Assembly (NCBI GenBank): GCA_903813345.2
Contig: CAIIXF020000011.1
Coordinates: 10,264,842-10,328,841 of the forward strand
DNA length: 64,000 nucleotides
Reading direction: 5' to 3'
Source: Owenia fusiformis
Taxonomy: Eukaryota > Annelida > Polychaeta > Sabellida > Oweniidae
Shown in pieces: positions 27,101-39,100 of the stretch; the stretch's first letter is position 1, and every line of letters starts with the position of its first letter. The notes beneath the pieces were generated by a model. The model had not been told where the DNA came from and searched no databases. It saw nothing but the letters and a program-made list of their open reading frames with translations. The translations under genes and the position numbers were made by a program.

Positions 27101-30100
27101 GACAAAATTCTACCCCTAATTCATAACACATACGTTAAATTTGGAGATTTTTTATTTTGACCTACTTTTCGGACACGCCATAACTTCCGAACCAGAAGTC
27201 GGATCGAAATTTGGTTTGCAGATCCGGATTCCTGACTGAATTCTACCCCTAATTCATAACTCATACGTTAAATTTGGAGATTTTTTATTTTGACCTACTT
27301 TTCGGACACGCCATAACTTCCGAACCGGAAGTTGGATCGAAATTTAGTTTGCAATTCCGGATTCCTGACAAAATTCTACCCCTAATTCATAACTCATACG
27401 TTAAATTTGGAGATTTTTTATTTTGACCTACTTTTCTGACATGCCATAACTTCCGAACCGGAAGTCGGATCGAAATTTGGTTTGCAGATCCGGATTCCTG
27501 AGAAAATTCTATACCTAATTCATAACTCATACGTTAAATTTGGAGATTTTTTATTTTGATCTACTTTTCGGACACGCCATAACTTCCAAACCGGAAGTCG
27601 GATCGAAATTTGATTTGCAGATTCGGATTCCTGACAAAATTCTACCCCTAATTCATAACTCATACGTTAAATTTGGCGAATTTTTATTTTGACCTACTTT
27701 TCGGACACGCCATAACTTCGGAACCGGAAGTCGAATTGAAATTTGGTTTGCAGATTCGGATTTCTGAGAAGATTCTATTCTTAATTCATAACTCAAACGT
27801 TAAATTTGGAGAACTTTTTATTTTGACCTACTTTTCGGACACCATATCTCAAAAGTGGGTCAAAATACTTTCTGACGGCAAAAGGCTAACACTATTAGCG
27901 TACTTTTGGCTACATGTATACAAAATTTCGAAGAATATAATTAATCTGTAGTGTCAGAATCGCAAAAATAAGGAAAAACTTTAAATTTGACCTAGATTTT
28001 GACCTAGGCATTTTGGTGTCCAAATTTTGAAGCTAGATGGCTTTTGAGGTCCCATTCTTTTAAAAGCTTTCATTATATTTAGCTAAACTCAGTCTATATT
28101 TCATATTTTTTACTTCAAAAAAATCTTTTTTCCCATTGACTTAACATGGGCACCAAATTTAGCGATTTTTGAGCTTTAAAAACGCCATAACTTCTGAACC
28201 GGAAGTCCGATCTAAATTTGGTTTTCAGATTCGGAATCCTGAGAAAATTTCCTATATGACTAATATCCTGGACATTTGATTTGGAGAACTTTTTTTTGGA
28301 CCTTGTTTTCGGACACTGATATCTCGAAATCGGTTTGAGATATCAAAAAACTAAATCGACCTTAGGTTTTCTACTTTTTTATAAGGAACACAATGGAAAA
28401 AACCCGGATCAAAAATATTGAAGGACGACCGAGAAAATCGAAAAAAGTGGCAAAGTACTGGATTTGACCTAGTTCTTGACCTTTGACCTAGCTAAAAATT
28501 TGACCCAATTTCCGAGGAACTAGATTCTGGACCTAAATTGACCAAATGACTGACTTTACTGAAAACCTTATGGTTATTGAGAAAACTGGTTTAGAATAAT
28601 AAGAATAAGAATAATAATAATAACTAGATTTTGGAAATTGAACGAGTTCAATTTCAGACTCCAGATCTAGACTTTTTTTAGCCGAGTCATCCAGAATAAG
28701 CCAAGTCATCCAAAATAAGCTAAGTCATCCAGCAAAAGATGGATGGATGGATGGATGGATGGATGAAAAAGGAAGGAAGGATAGGATAGAATAGGAAGGA
28801 ACGATAGGATAGAATAGGAAAGAAGGATAGAATAGAATAGAAAGAAGGGATAGAATAGGAAGGATAGGAAGGAGAGGATACGAAGCAAGGGTAGATAGGA
28901 AGGATAGGATAGGATCAGAAAGGAAGGATGGATGCATTTTTCAATATTTTCTTCTCTACTTTTGACTTTCTATCAGGATACCATCAGATCGATTTTTCTT
29001 GAAATTTCAAAACGCCATAACTTCCGAACCCGAAGTCGGATCGAAATTTCATTTGCAGATTCGGATTCCTGACAAAATTCTACTCCTAATTCATAACTCA
29101 TACGTTAAATTTGGCGAATTTTTATTTTGACCTACTTTTCGGACACGCCATAACTTCGGAACCGGAAGTCGAATCGAAATTTGGTTAGCAGATTTGGTTT
29201 TCTGGGAAAATTCTATTCTTAATTCATAACTCAAACGTTAAATTTGGAGAACTTTTTAAATTGACCTACTTTTCGGACACCATATCTCAAAAGTGGGTCA
29301 CAATACTTTCTGACGGCAAAAGGCTTACGCTATTAGCACACTCTTGGCTACATGTATACACAATTTCGAGGAATATAATTAAAGTGTAGTGTCAGAATCG
29401 CAAAAATAAGGATAAACTATGAATTTGACCTAGATTTTGACCTAGGGATTTTGGTGTCCAAATTTTGAAATTAGGTAGCCTTTGAGGTTCCCTTCTTTCA
29501 TAGGCTTTCATTATTTTAAGCTGTAATTAGTCCATATCTTGTATTTTACACTTCAAAAAAATCTTTTTTCCCATTGACATAACATGGGGGACCAAATTTA
29601 GCGATTTTTGAGCTTTCAAAATGTCATAACTTCCGAACCAGAAGTCGGATTGAAATTTAGTTTGCAGATTCGGATTCCCGAGAAAATTCTATACTTAATT
29701 CATAACTCAAACGTCAAATTTGGAGAATTTTTTATTTTGACCTACTTTTCGGACACCATATCTCAAAAGTGGGGCAAAATACTTTCTGACGGCAAAAGGC
29801 TAACACTATTAGCACACTGTTGGCTACATGTATACAAAATTTCGAAGAATATAATTAATCTGTAGTGTCAGAATCGCAAAAATAAGAAAAAACTTTGAAT
29901 TTGACCTAGATTCTGACCTAGGCATTTTGATGTCCAAATTTTAAAGCTAGATGGCTTTTGAGGTCCCATTCTTTTAAAAGCTTTCATTATATTTAGCTGA
30001 ACTCAGTCTATATTTCGTATTTTTCACTTCAAAAAAATCTTTTTTCCCATTGACTTAACATGGGCACCAAATTTAGCGATTTCTGAGATTTCAAAACGCC

Positions 30101-33100
30101 ATAACTTCCTAACAGGAAGTCTGATTCGGTTTTGGTTTTCAGATTCAGAATCCTGAGAAAATTTCCCATAAGACTAATATCCTGGATATTTGATTCGAAG
30201 AACTTATTTTTGGACCTCGTTTTCGGACACTGATATCTCGAAATCAGTTTGAGATATCAAAAAACTAAATCGACCCTAGGTTTCCTACTTTTTTATAAGG
30301 AACACAATGAAAAAAACCCGGATCGAAAATATTGAAGGACGACCGAGAAAATCGAAAAAAGTGACAAAGTACTGGATTTGACCTAGTTCTTGACCTTTGA
30401 CCTAGATAAAAATTTGACCCAATTTCCGAGGAACTAGATACTGGACCTAAATTGACCAAATGATTGACTTCACTGAAGACCTTATGGTTATTGAGAAAAC
30501 TGGTTTAGAAAAAGAAGAAGAAGAAGAATAAGAAAACTGACGAAAACAATAGACTCCAGATTTCATCTGGAGTCTAATAATAATAAGAAAACTGACGAAA
30601 ACAATAGACTCCAGATTTTCAATCTGGAGTCTAATAAAGAAGAAGAATACTGGCAAAAACAATAGACTCCAGATTGACATCTGGAGTCTAATAAATATTA
30701 CAAAAAATAAAATAAATAAAAAATAGTGGCCATTTTAGTCTAGTAGGAAGGTATGGTCCCCATGCACCCGAAAGATGTATTTTTTTAATGTACATTTTTG
30801 TAATCCTAAAGGTCCATACTAAAGATTTTTGCATGTTCCCAGAATGAAATATTGTCCCATGGTATCCATTGGCGGCCATCTTGTCGGCCATCTTGAATTT
30901 TTGAAAGAGTTGATGTTAATCATCTCAAAGTATAATAACTTCCACAGTTTTGAGAATTGAAAGCTGTAAGTGGTACCAAAATGAAGCTATTATAGTATCC
31001 TATATTATCAGATGCAATAATTATGCAAATTGTCTCATTTGCATAAAATGTGACGTCATCAATCATAATTCTTGCCTCTTTACAACGGTATCGCATTATA
31101 CCTTTCTGCCTGAGTGATCAGTCTTAGTCATTCATGAACATTAATGATTTTAAATATATAGGTACATTAATTTTGAACATATTTGCAATCGAAAGTTTTG
31201 GAAAAACATTGTCAGACACATGATTATGTTACTGAAAAGGGGCGTGGCACTTCTTGTGAAAGAATTGATGTTAATCATTTCAAAGTACAATAACTTCCAC
31301 AGTTTTGAGAGTTGAAAGCTGTAAGTGGTACCAAACTGAAGGTATCACAATATCCCACATTATAAGATACAATAATTATGTAAATCACCGTATTTGCATG
31401 AAATATGACATCATCAATCATTATTTTTGCCCCTTTTCAACGGTAATACATATTGCATTTCCCTCTGAGTGACCAGTCTTGGTCTCTCATGAATATAAAA
31501 GATATTAAATGTATACATTCATTTTAAACATATTTGCAATTGAAAGCTTGAACATATTTGCATTGAAAGTTTTAGAAAAACATTGTCAGAAACCAAGGTA
31601 TGGCCTTTCAAATGATTATTGTTCTGAAAAGGGGCGTGAAAATCCGTAATGTATTATATAGTCGATGTATCATCTGTAAAATACCCAGGGGTTCACTGAA
31701 TACACAATTCTGTAGTTGTCCCAGGCTGAACCCTAAGATATCACTATGTTCCCATAATCATTATGTTCCCATACCAATCTGTCAAATTTCAATGTGTTCA
31801 CATACCAACCAAAATAATGCCCAAAAGCCATACCAAATATCCAAATATAAGACCAATGCTATACCAAATGTCCAAATATAGGACTAATGCCATACCAAAT
31901 ATCCCAGAAATATAAGACCATTGGAATGCAAAATGTCTAAAGCCCCTGGAAGAAGCAGAACTTTTATGAAAATGAAAACCAACATCAAATTAAGGACATT
32001 TGTAAAAACTAGACCAATCCCATACCATAAGTGAGGGGTAACATATTCTCCATGACCATTCTTGTACCACAAAGTAGAAAAATCTGACCATTCTCAAACC
32101 TCAAAAGTCATAATTAAATGGGGGCATTCTCATTCCAGATCCTAAAATTTGGATCCATTGCCATACCAAATCTTAAAAGAGGAACCCCCTGTCAAGGTTT
32201 ATATAGAGTGAATCCCTCGGGTGTAAAATATAGCTTTTGACTTTTAGAAAGTAGCCCAGTGATGTTCCTTATTCCTAGCTTGTTCAGAAATTCTTGTTGG
32301 TCTGTTTGGCAGACATTTAAATTTCAGCCAAAGATATATAATCTGTATCGCTTTTGGACTAAGTACTATACAGATACGAATGACCACATATCCACACTCA
32401 TATCATTTTAGGATAGGCAATGGACTGAAATGGGTACCCACAATATTTAGTTGTTAAAGCTACATAATTAACTCAATATGTATTAAGCCTCTACCTCAGT
32501 TCAATGTTTTATCCAAGACATCCGACTGGACTCTCGGCTGACTTCTTACAGAAACTCAGTGCTGATGTCAAAACACAAAGGTCCAACATCTTCAATGAGC
32601 TCATGGTACCTTCAGAAGAGTTGACCAATTAAAATATCTGATCAGCTTAAAAATCCAAGACCTGTTTGATGAGGCTAAGACAAGAGGGCGGTATGCAGAT
32701 ATGCACCCAATAGAAGTGGGATGCAGAGCCCAGCCTCTTCACTATGCTACCTCTTGTCCAAGTTAGAACGATTTCAATCCCAGATGCGAGGACAGTGAGT
32801 GGAGGAAACATCTATGAAACACCATTGTGTTGGGCCAAGTAGAATACAAAAGATTCTCTTCGGAAGGAGAGATGAAGCCCACAGTGTTCGTGGACGGCTT
32901 CAACACTGGAAAGTGAAAAGATCAGAGAGCTCCAACAGATGCTTCTTAAGAGATTACTTCATCTTAGAGAAAATCTAAAGAGAAGCGTAGGACCAGGAAG
33001 ACATTCTTTGAAAATCTCTATAGGCTCACATCAAACTTGTTAGGGAACCAAAGAGTGCCCGTATGGCATATACGCAGGATCAAGCAGAAGCAAATACTTT

Positions 33101-36100
33101 GGCAGCACACAGTGACCCAGATCGAAATATGCCATCGAGTAATTTCCCAATTGACATCTCACCAGATTTATCATCAAAACCGTTTGACCAGTCAGATTTC
33201 AAGCTTGATGAGGTAAGAACAATCATCAGGAAGGCATACATGGTGTACAAATTAGCCATAAGCTGTTAATACATCAACAAGAAAAATCTAGCAAGGACTT
33301 GGGCTTTGGCGGAAAGGTGCTTCATTCCAAAGGAGCTAAAATTTGAGGGACCGAACCAGTTCAAGTAGACATCATTATCGAATGCCGAGGGAATGATCTT
33401 CTGGGCCATTGTGGTCAAGTATCGCAGTTATTTCCTACTGGCCTGCCAAGCATTCAGAAAAGTGGTATCCTAAGACATCAAGGGTGCATATAGCAGCAAT
33501 AAGCCAACTTGTGAAGGAAGCCAAGAAAGAGAATAAGTAGTTTGGCTGGACCTAAGGTCTACCTAGTTCCCCTCACCAACTGATACTAGAGATACAAGTT
33601 AACTTTCACTTACCAAATCCAACAGATGTAGTCAATCTGACAATGGGACACACAAACTCCTTGAAGTTGCACAATACATTTGGCAATAATACCACTAATT
33701 AGCAGACTTCAGAGAAAGGCATAGTGGCAGACTGCACTGTATCAGTAGTTCTCTTCGTAACATCAATGAACTTACTGCTCAAGGCAGGGATGATGCAGTG
33801 TAAGGTTTCAAAAGCAAATGAAGGTGCAAAACACTTACCATACAGAGCTTTCATGGATGACATCACAGTTATGACCAGTTCAATAGTGGGTACAAGATGG
33901 GTTCTATTAGGTATGGAAAGAATGGCAAACTGGACTTGCATGAAGTTAAAAACCAACCAGGTCAAGAATCATGGTTTTGGTTGATGGCAAGCTTTCTCCA
34001 ATGCAGTTCAAAATAAATGGCAAGCAAATACCAACAGGGCAAGATAAAGAAACAAATGTCTAGAGAAGAACTATGTGTGGTTTGAACAAAACAGCTGAAG
34101 TGTCAAGGGACCTGGACAAGTGGCTTAGAGCCATTGACTCAAGTCATATATCGGGGTGATATGACATTACTCCCCGATTTCAGTGGCCTTTCCAGATTTA
34201 CATTACCTGGGAATTACCTGACATTACATTACCTGACATTACCTGGGAACCCTCACTTCAGCACTTCTTGAAATGGAATGACCTTTGGTCCATGGACCAA
34301 AGGAGGCTCAATTTCCTATTAAGAGCTTTTCCTGACCTGGTCTCAACTCCATCAAACCTCAGACTTTGGGGCAAGGAAGAAACCGCCAACTGCTCCAAGT
34401 GCATGGCAACTGAATGACACATACATTAAATCATATACTCATTATTTGGGTTACAGCTCCCACAAATGGACAATACAGAGGGCTTCATGATTGAGGCTAA
34501 GGATGCCCATACTTTGATCTGGGCCTTCCTTCAGTATCTATCTTGTGTTAATTTGATCTGGGCATTATTAACCACTACCACTTTTAACATGTCTCATCAG
34601 ATCGACTTTTGCATATGTGACAATAAAATAGCCTGACTTGTATTGTGCTGTCATATTGGAATTACACTATCATAATGAACACTTCATGTACTTGTAAGCA
34701 GTGCATACAAGATGCAAAATTTGGCCAACATTTCACCAATGAGCAACATTGGGCTCTATCTACATGACTCTGCTAGAGGAGCTTCAGCCCTTGAATTTGA
34801 TATTAGTGTTTAGAAGTTAACATTTTGAACAAAAGTGCCCCCCCCCTTTCAGTTACATAATCATGTGAAGTGTCAACACTTAATTTCTTACAAAGTTTTT
34901 CCAAAATTTCAATTGCAAATATGTTCAAAATTAATGTACCTAGATATTCAAAATCATAAATGCTCATGAATAACCAAGACTGTTACCCAGAGGGATAGAT
35001 ATTGGTCGTTACCATTGAAAAATGCCAAAAATAATAGAGGTTGTCACATACAAGGGTCGATCAAAAAGTTTCTTACCGTTGGCTCTAGATTTTATAATAA
35101 GAGGAGTTGGATGCTCAAATTTTTACATGAGATAAGGTAGTAAGTTTGCTTGAGACTGTCTGAGTTTCATTTAAATTGGTTCATTGGTAGTGACACAGAG
35201 TCAATACATATTCTCAATGATTGAATTAGGTAGAGCAGCTTTTTTTATAAAAAATTGTGCTAAGCTGCAGTTTTGGAAATTTCTAACACTAAGTAGTGTC
35301 ATCTGTCAACAGACTGTAGTTTAATCATGTTTAAATAGTTTTTTCTGCTATATTCATTCTCCTTCAAAATATTCAACCCCAGTTGCAATGCACTTCCTAT
35401 ATCTGTCTACTCGATCCAAATGTTTAAGGCCTTCGTACAAGAGGTTTTAAACGATGTCGGCAAATTTCCAGAACCACAACTCAGCAGATATTTTATGTAT
35501 AACGCTGCTCCACCTAACAAAGTCATTGAAAATATGTATTGACTCTGTGTCACTACCAATAAACCAATTTATATGAAACTCGTACAGTTTCAAGCAAACT
35601 AACTATCCTGTCTCATGTTAAAGTTTGAGCTTCCAACTCCTCTTATTTTAAAATTGAGAGCCAACGGTAAGAAACTTTTTGATCGGCCCTTGTATTATGC
35701 AAATGGGAAAATTTGCATAATTATTGCATTTTTATAAGTGTATTATAATAGCTCCATTTTTGTTCCACTTACAGCTTTCAATTATCAAAACTGTGGAAGT
35801 TATTGTACTTTGAAATGATTAACATCAACTCTTTCTCAAGAAGTGCCACGCCCCTCTTCAGTAACATAATCCTGTGAAGTGTTATAACTTAGTGTCTGAC
35901 AATGTTTTTCCAAAACTTTCAATAGTAAATACGTTCAAAATTAATGTACCTATATATTCAAATTCATTTATATTCATGAATGACTAAGACTGGTCACTCA
36001 GGCAGCAAGGTATTGTGCGATACCGTTGTAAAAAGGCAAAAATTACGATTAATGATGTCACATTCTATGCAAATGAGACTATTTGCATAATTATTACATC

Positions 36101-39100
36101 TTATAATATGGGATACTATAATAGCTTCATTTTGGTACCACTTACCGCTTTCAACCCTCAAAACTGTGGAAGTTATTATACTTTAAGATAATTAAAATCA
36201 ATTCTTTCACAAGAAGTGCCACGCCTCTTTTCAGTAACATTATCGTGTGTCTGACAATGTTTTTCCAAAAGTTTCGAATTTGTTTTTGCAAATATGTTCA
36301 AAATTAATGTACCTATATATTTAAATTCATTTATGTGAATGAATGACTAAGACTGATCACTCAGGCAGAAAGGTATAATGCGATACCGTTGTAAAGAGGC
36401 AAGAGTTATGATTGATGATGTCATATTTTATGCAAATGAGACAATTTGCATAATTATTGCATCTGATAATATAGGATACTATAATAGCTTCATTTTGGTA
36501 CCACTTACAGCTTTCAAATCTCAAAACTCTGGAAGTTATTGTACTTTGAGATAATTAACATCAACTCTTTCAAAAATCCAAGATGGCCGACAAGATGGCC
36601 GCCAATAGATACCATGGGACAATAATTCATTCTGGGAACATGCAAAAATCTTTAGTATGGACCTTTAGGATTACAAAAATGTACATTAAAAAAATACATC
36701 TTTCGGGTGCATGGGAACCCCTCCTTCCTACCCGTCTATTTTGGATTCAGAGACCATCTTAAATATTTCTTCTTGAGCAGAGGTCCTTCATCCCTAAGGC
36801 GTCACCATATAAAATTTGAGTTAAAGTAAAACACTAGGATCATCTTTACATGAAGAAAGGTTCTCCTTTGATTCTAGGTTATTTTCTCCTTAAACTGTTA
36901 ACAATGTTTTCAAAAGTATCTCCTTGAGCAGAGGCCCTATATAACCAAAGTATTGGTATATAAACCAAATCTATCAACTGATATTTGAGTTATCACCCTG
37001 ACAGATGGACAGATGAATAGACTGATGTACGATCGAACTGACACACAGACACCTTTTCAATATAAATGCAGTTTTACACTGTAAAGAATTCCTAGAGTTT
37101 TTTTGTTTTTCACCTCCTAACCTCCTCAGATTAACCCCTTAACAAAACATGAAACATATACCAGTAATTTTGAATTCTCTAAGACCATGTCTAATTGAAA
37201 GCCCATGCTAAGACTAACTTACTACATGGAAAAGCATATAGGTAGTAAGCTAGCACCCAAAAATGTATTAGTTCGTGAACAAATTGAAATTACTTGTTTC
37301 TTATGTATTTTTATGTGATACTTCAGAAAATGTTTGTCTGACGTGCCGTATCCGGGGCGAAAGTTGTCAAATTGGCGTTTTTGACCCTAAAATGGAAAAT
37401 TACAGGGGGTACTTTATCATCACTTGATAAATCATTCTGTTAGTCTTCAATCATCATAATAATTTTATGGGGAGTTGATTGGATCATGCTGAGGTAGTAT
37501 GTAAAATTCCAATGCTCTGTCACTCATGGTTGTCATGGAAACCACAATTTTCGTTCAAAATATCCTTAATTTTGCAAAACCTGAACATGTGCATCATGTA
37601 GAATATGGATTATTTTTCGAATCAATACATATCAGCACATTTTAGCACACTCAAAATAACCAGTACAGTTCAAACATTTGTTTAAATATAAAGGATATTG
37701 CAATTTACATGATTGGTCAGTGTCAAAGAACATACAATTACATGAGTGATCAAAAGTGGGCGTCGCCCCCATAATAGTAGATGATTGCTATACTCTATAA
37801 AACAGAGTTTAACTTGACTTTTGAGATATATTTTATATCAAGCATTTCTGGTAAATAATGTACATCTAAGTGTCATAGTTATTGCATGGGGGGGGGGACA
37901 GAGGGGGGCTAGTAAAAGAATTGGGAGGAGGCAGAGCTAATCAGCCTTAAGTATAAATCTCATCTACATATATCTGGATTTCATGGGGTACATTTTCTGC
38001 ATGGGTCTTCTTCATATTCATCTCAGTATATGGGATATTACAACTTACATGATTGGTCAGTGTCAAAGAACATACAATTACACAAGTAATCAAAAGTGGG
38101 CGTCGCCCCCATACTAGAGTAGATGATTGCTATTCTCTATAAAAACAGAGTTAAACTTGACTTGACTTACATTTACATTGGACTTCTTTGATTATACTTT
38201 ATATTTTCTGGTAAATAATGTACAACTCAGTGCAATGGTTATTGCATGAGGAGGGGTGAGGTCTAGTAACAGAATTGGGAGGGGGCAGAGTTACAGCTGT
38301 AATCAGCTTTAGGAATAAATTCTTTCTTTTGGACTTCTTCATAGAGTATTTTCTGGGTCTTCTTAGTTATCTCAATATACTGTATATAGTTATTGTATGG
38401 GAGGGGGGTATATAGTAACAGAATTCGGAGGGGTGGGGGGAACAAGTCAGTCTTTGATTGTTTTATGGGGTCTAAACTTCTATTTCAATTGGTTTAAATG
38501 TGGTTTTGCTGGTGTAAGACATTGTGGCTTAACATAAATGTTTTTTTATTATATTAATCAGTCTTCTTTTGTCTGTCCAGCACTACACTTTGCTCTATTC
38601 TGTGCTTATCCTTACACATTGATTGAAGGACTTATAAATGAAAGATATGTAGTCTTTAAAATGCACATGAGAGATGGATTGAAAATGTGTTTATTCCTTG
38701 TGACAATATTACTCTCTGGGCCCATATGGGCCCTAAGGAAATATCATACTAAATTTCATGGATTCTCTGATGGGTTGTTTTGTTTCTGGAGCTGGCGGAA
38801 AATACATGTTTTTCAAGATACTCCTAACAGCAGAGTGATTATGTGATAATTAAATCCAAAATTCTATAAACGAACCTGATAGAAGAAGTGGGTGGTGGCA
38901 CATCACCTTATCAAATGTAGAAATACATGAGTCCCTTAAGATTGGAAAGAGTTCATGAATAAGGATGCAAACAAGAAACAACTATACCAGTTACACTTAA
39001 TTGAATAAGACCAGAATATGCCAAGAAAAAATCTACTGTGTAACAGGTGGGAAATGCCATATCCTTTCTAGTGATCATCATGATAAACCATGAAATTTTA

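Larger units (their letters stand above)
30731..36743. mobile_element. Giant foldback element 1
   Basis: The left arm starts near AAGGTATGGTCCCCATGCAC and the right arm ends with the inverse near GTGCATGGGAACCCCTCC. The arms look about 95% identical by eye over the first several hundred bases. Each arm contains direct subrepeats of about 360 bp with CTTCCACAGTTTTGAGA and AAAGCTGTAAGTGGTACCAA: two on the left (30905-31630) and about three on the right (34830-36560). The middle holds a hAT-like MITE and an R2-like LINE remnant; the right arm holds a mariner MITE. Long subrepeated arms are typical of Foldback-type DNA transposons. Confidence 0.75.

Noticed and set aside
18172-28937. ORFs rich in Ser, Pro, Tyr, Ile (FLPILSYPSFL) on the minus strand
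   Set aside because: They are translations of the GGATAG purine tracts and recur in each macrosatellite unit.
17711-29865. Recurrent ORFs with KFGLQIRIPDKILPLIHNS
   Set aside because: They follow the 110-bp subrepeat of the macrosatellite; no start context, domain or conservation at protein level beyond DNA identity.
33724-33984. Independent 86-codon gene
   Set aside because: It contains the RT motif FMDD and is part of the decayed R2-like LINE.
38538-38846. 102-codon plus-strand ORF in the centre of foldback 2
   Set aside because: No domain, no splice context and no similarity that I can recognise; likely chance.
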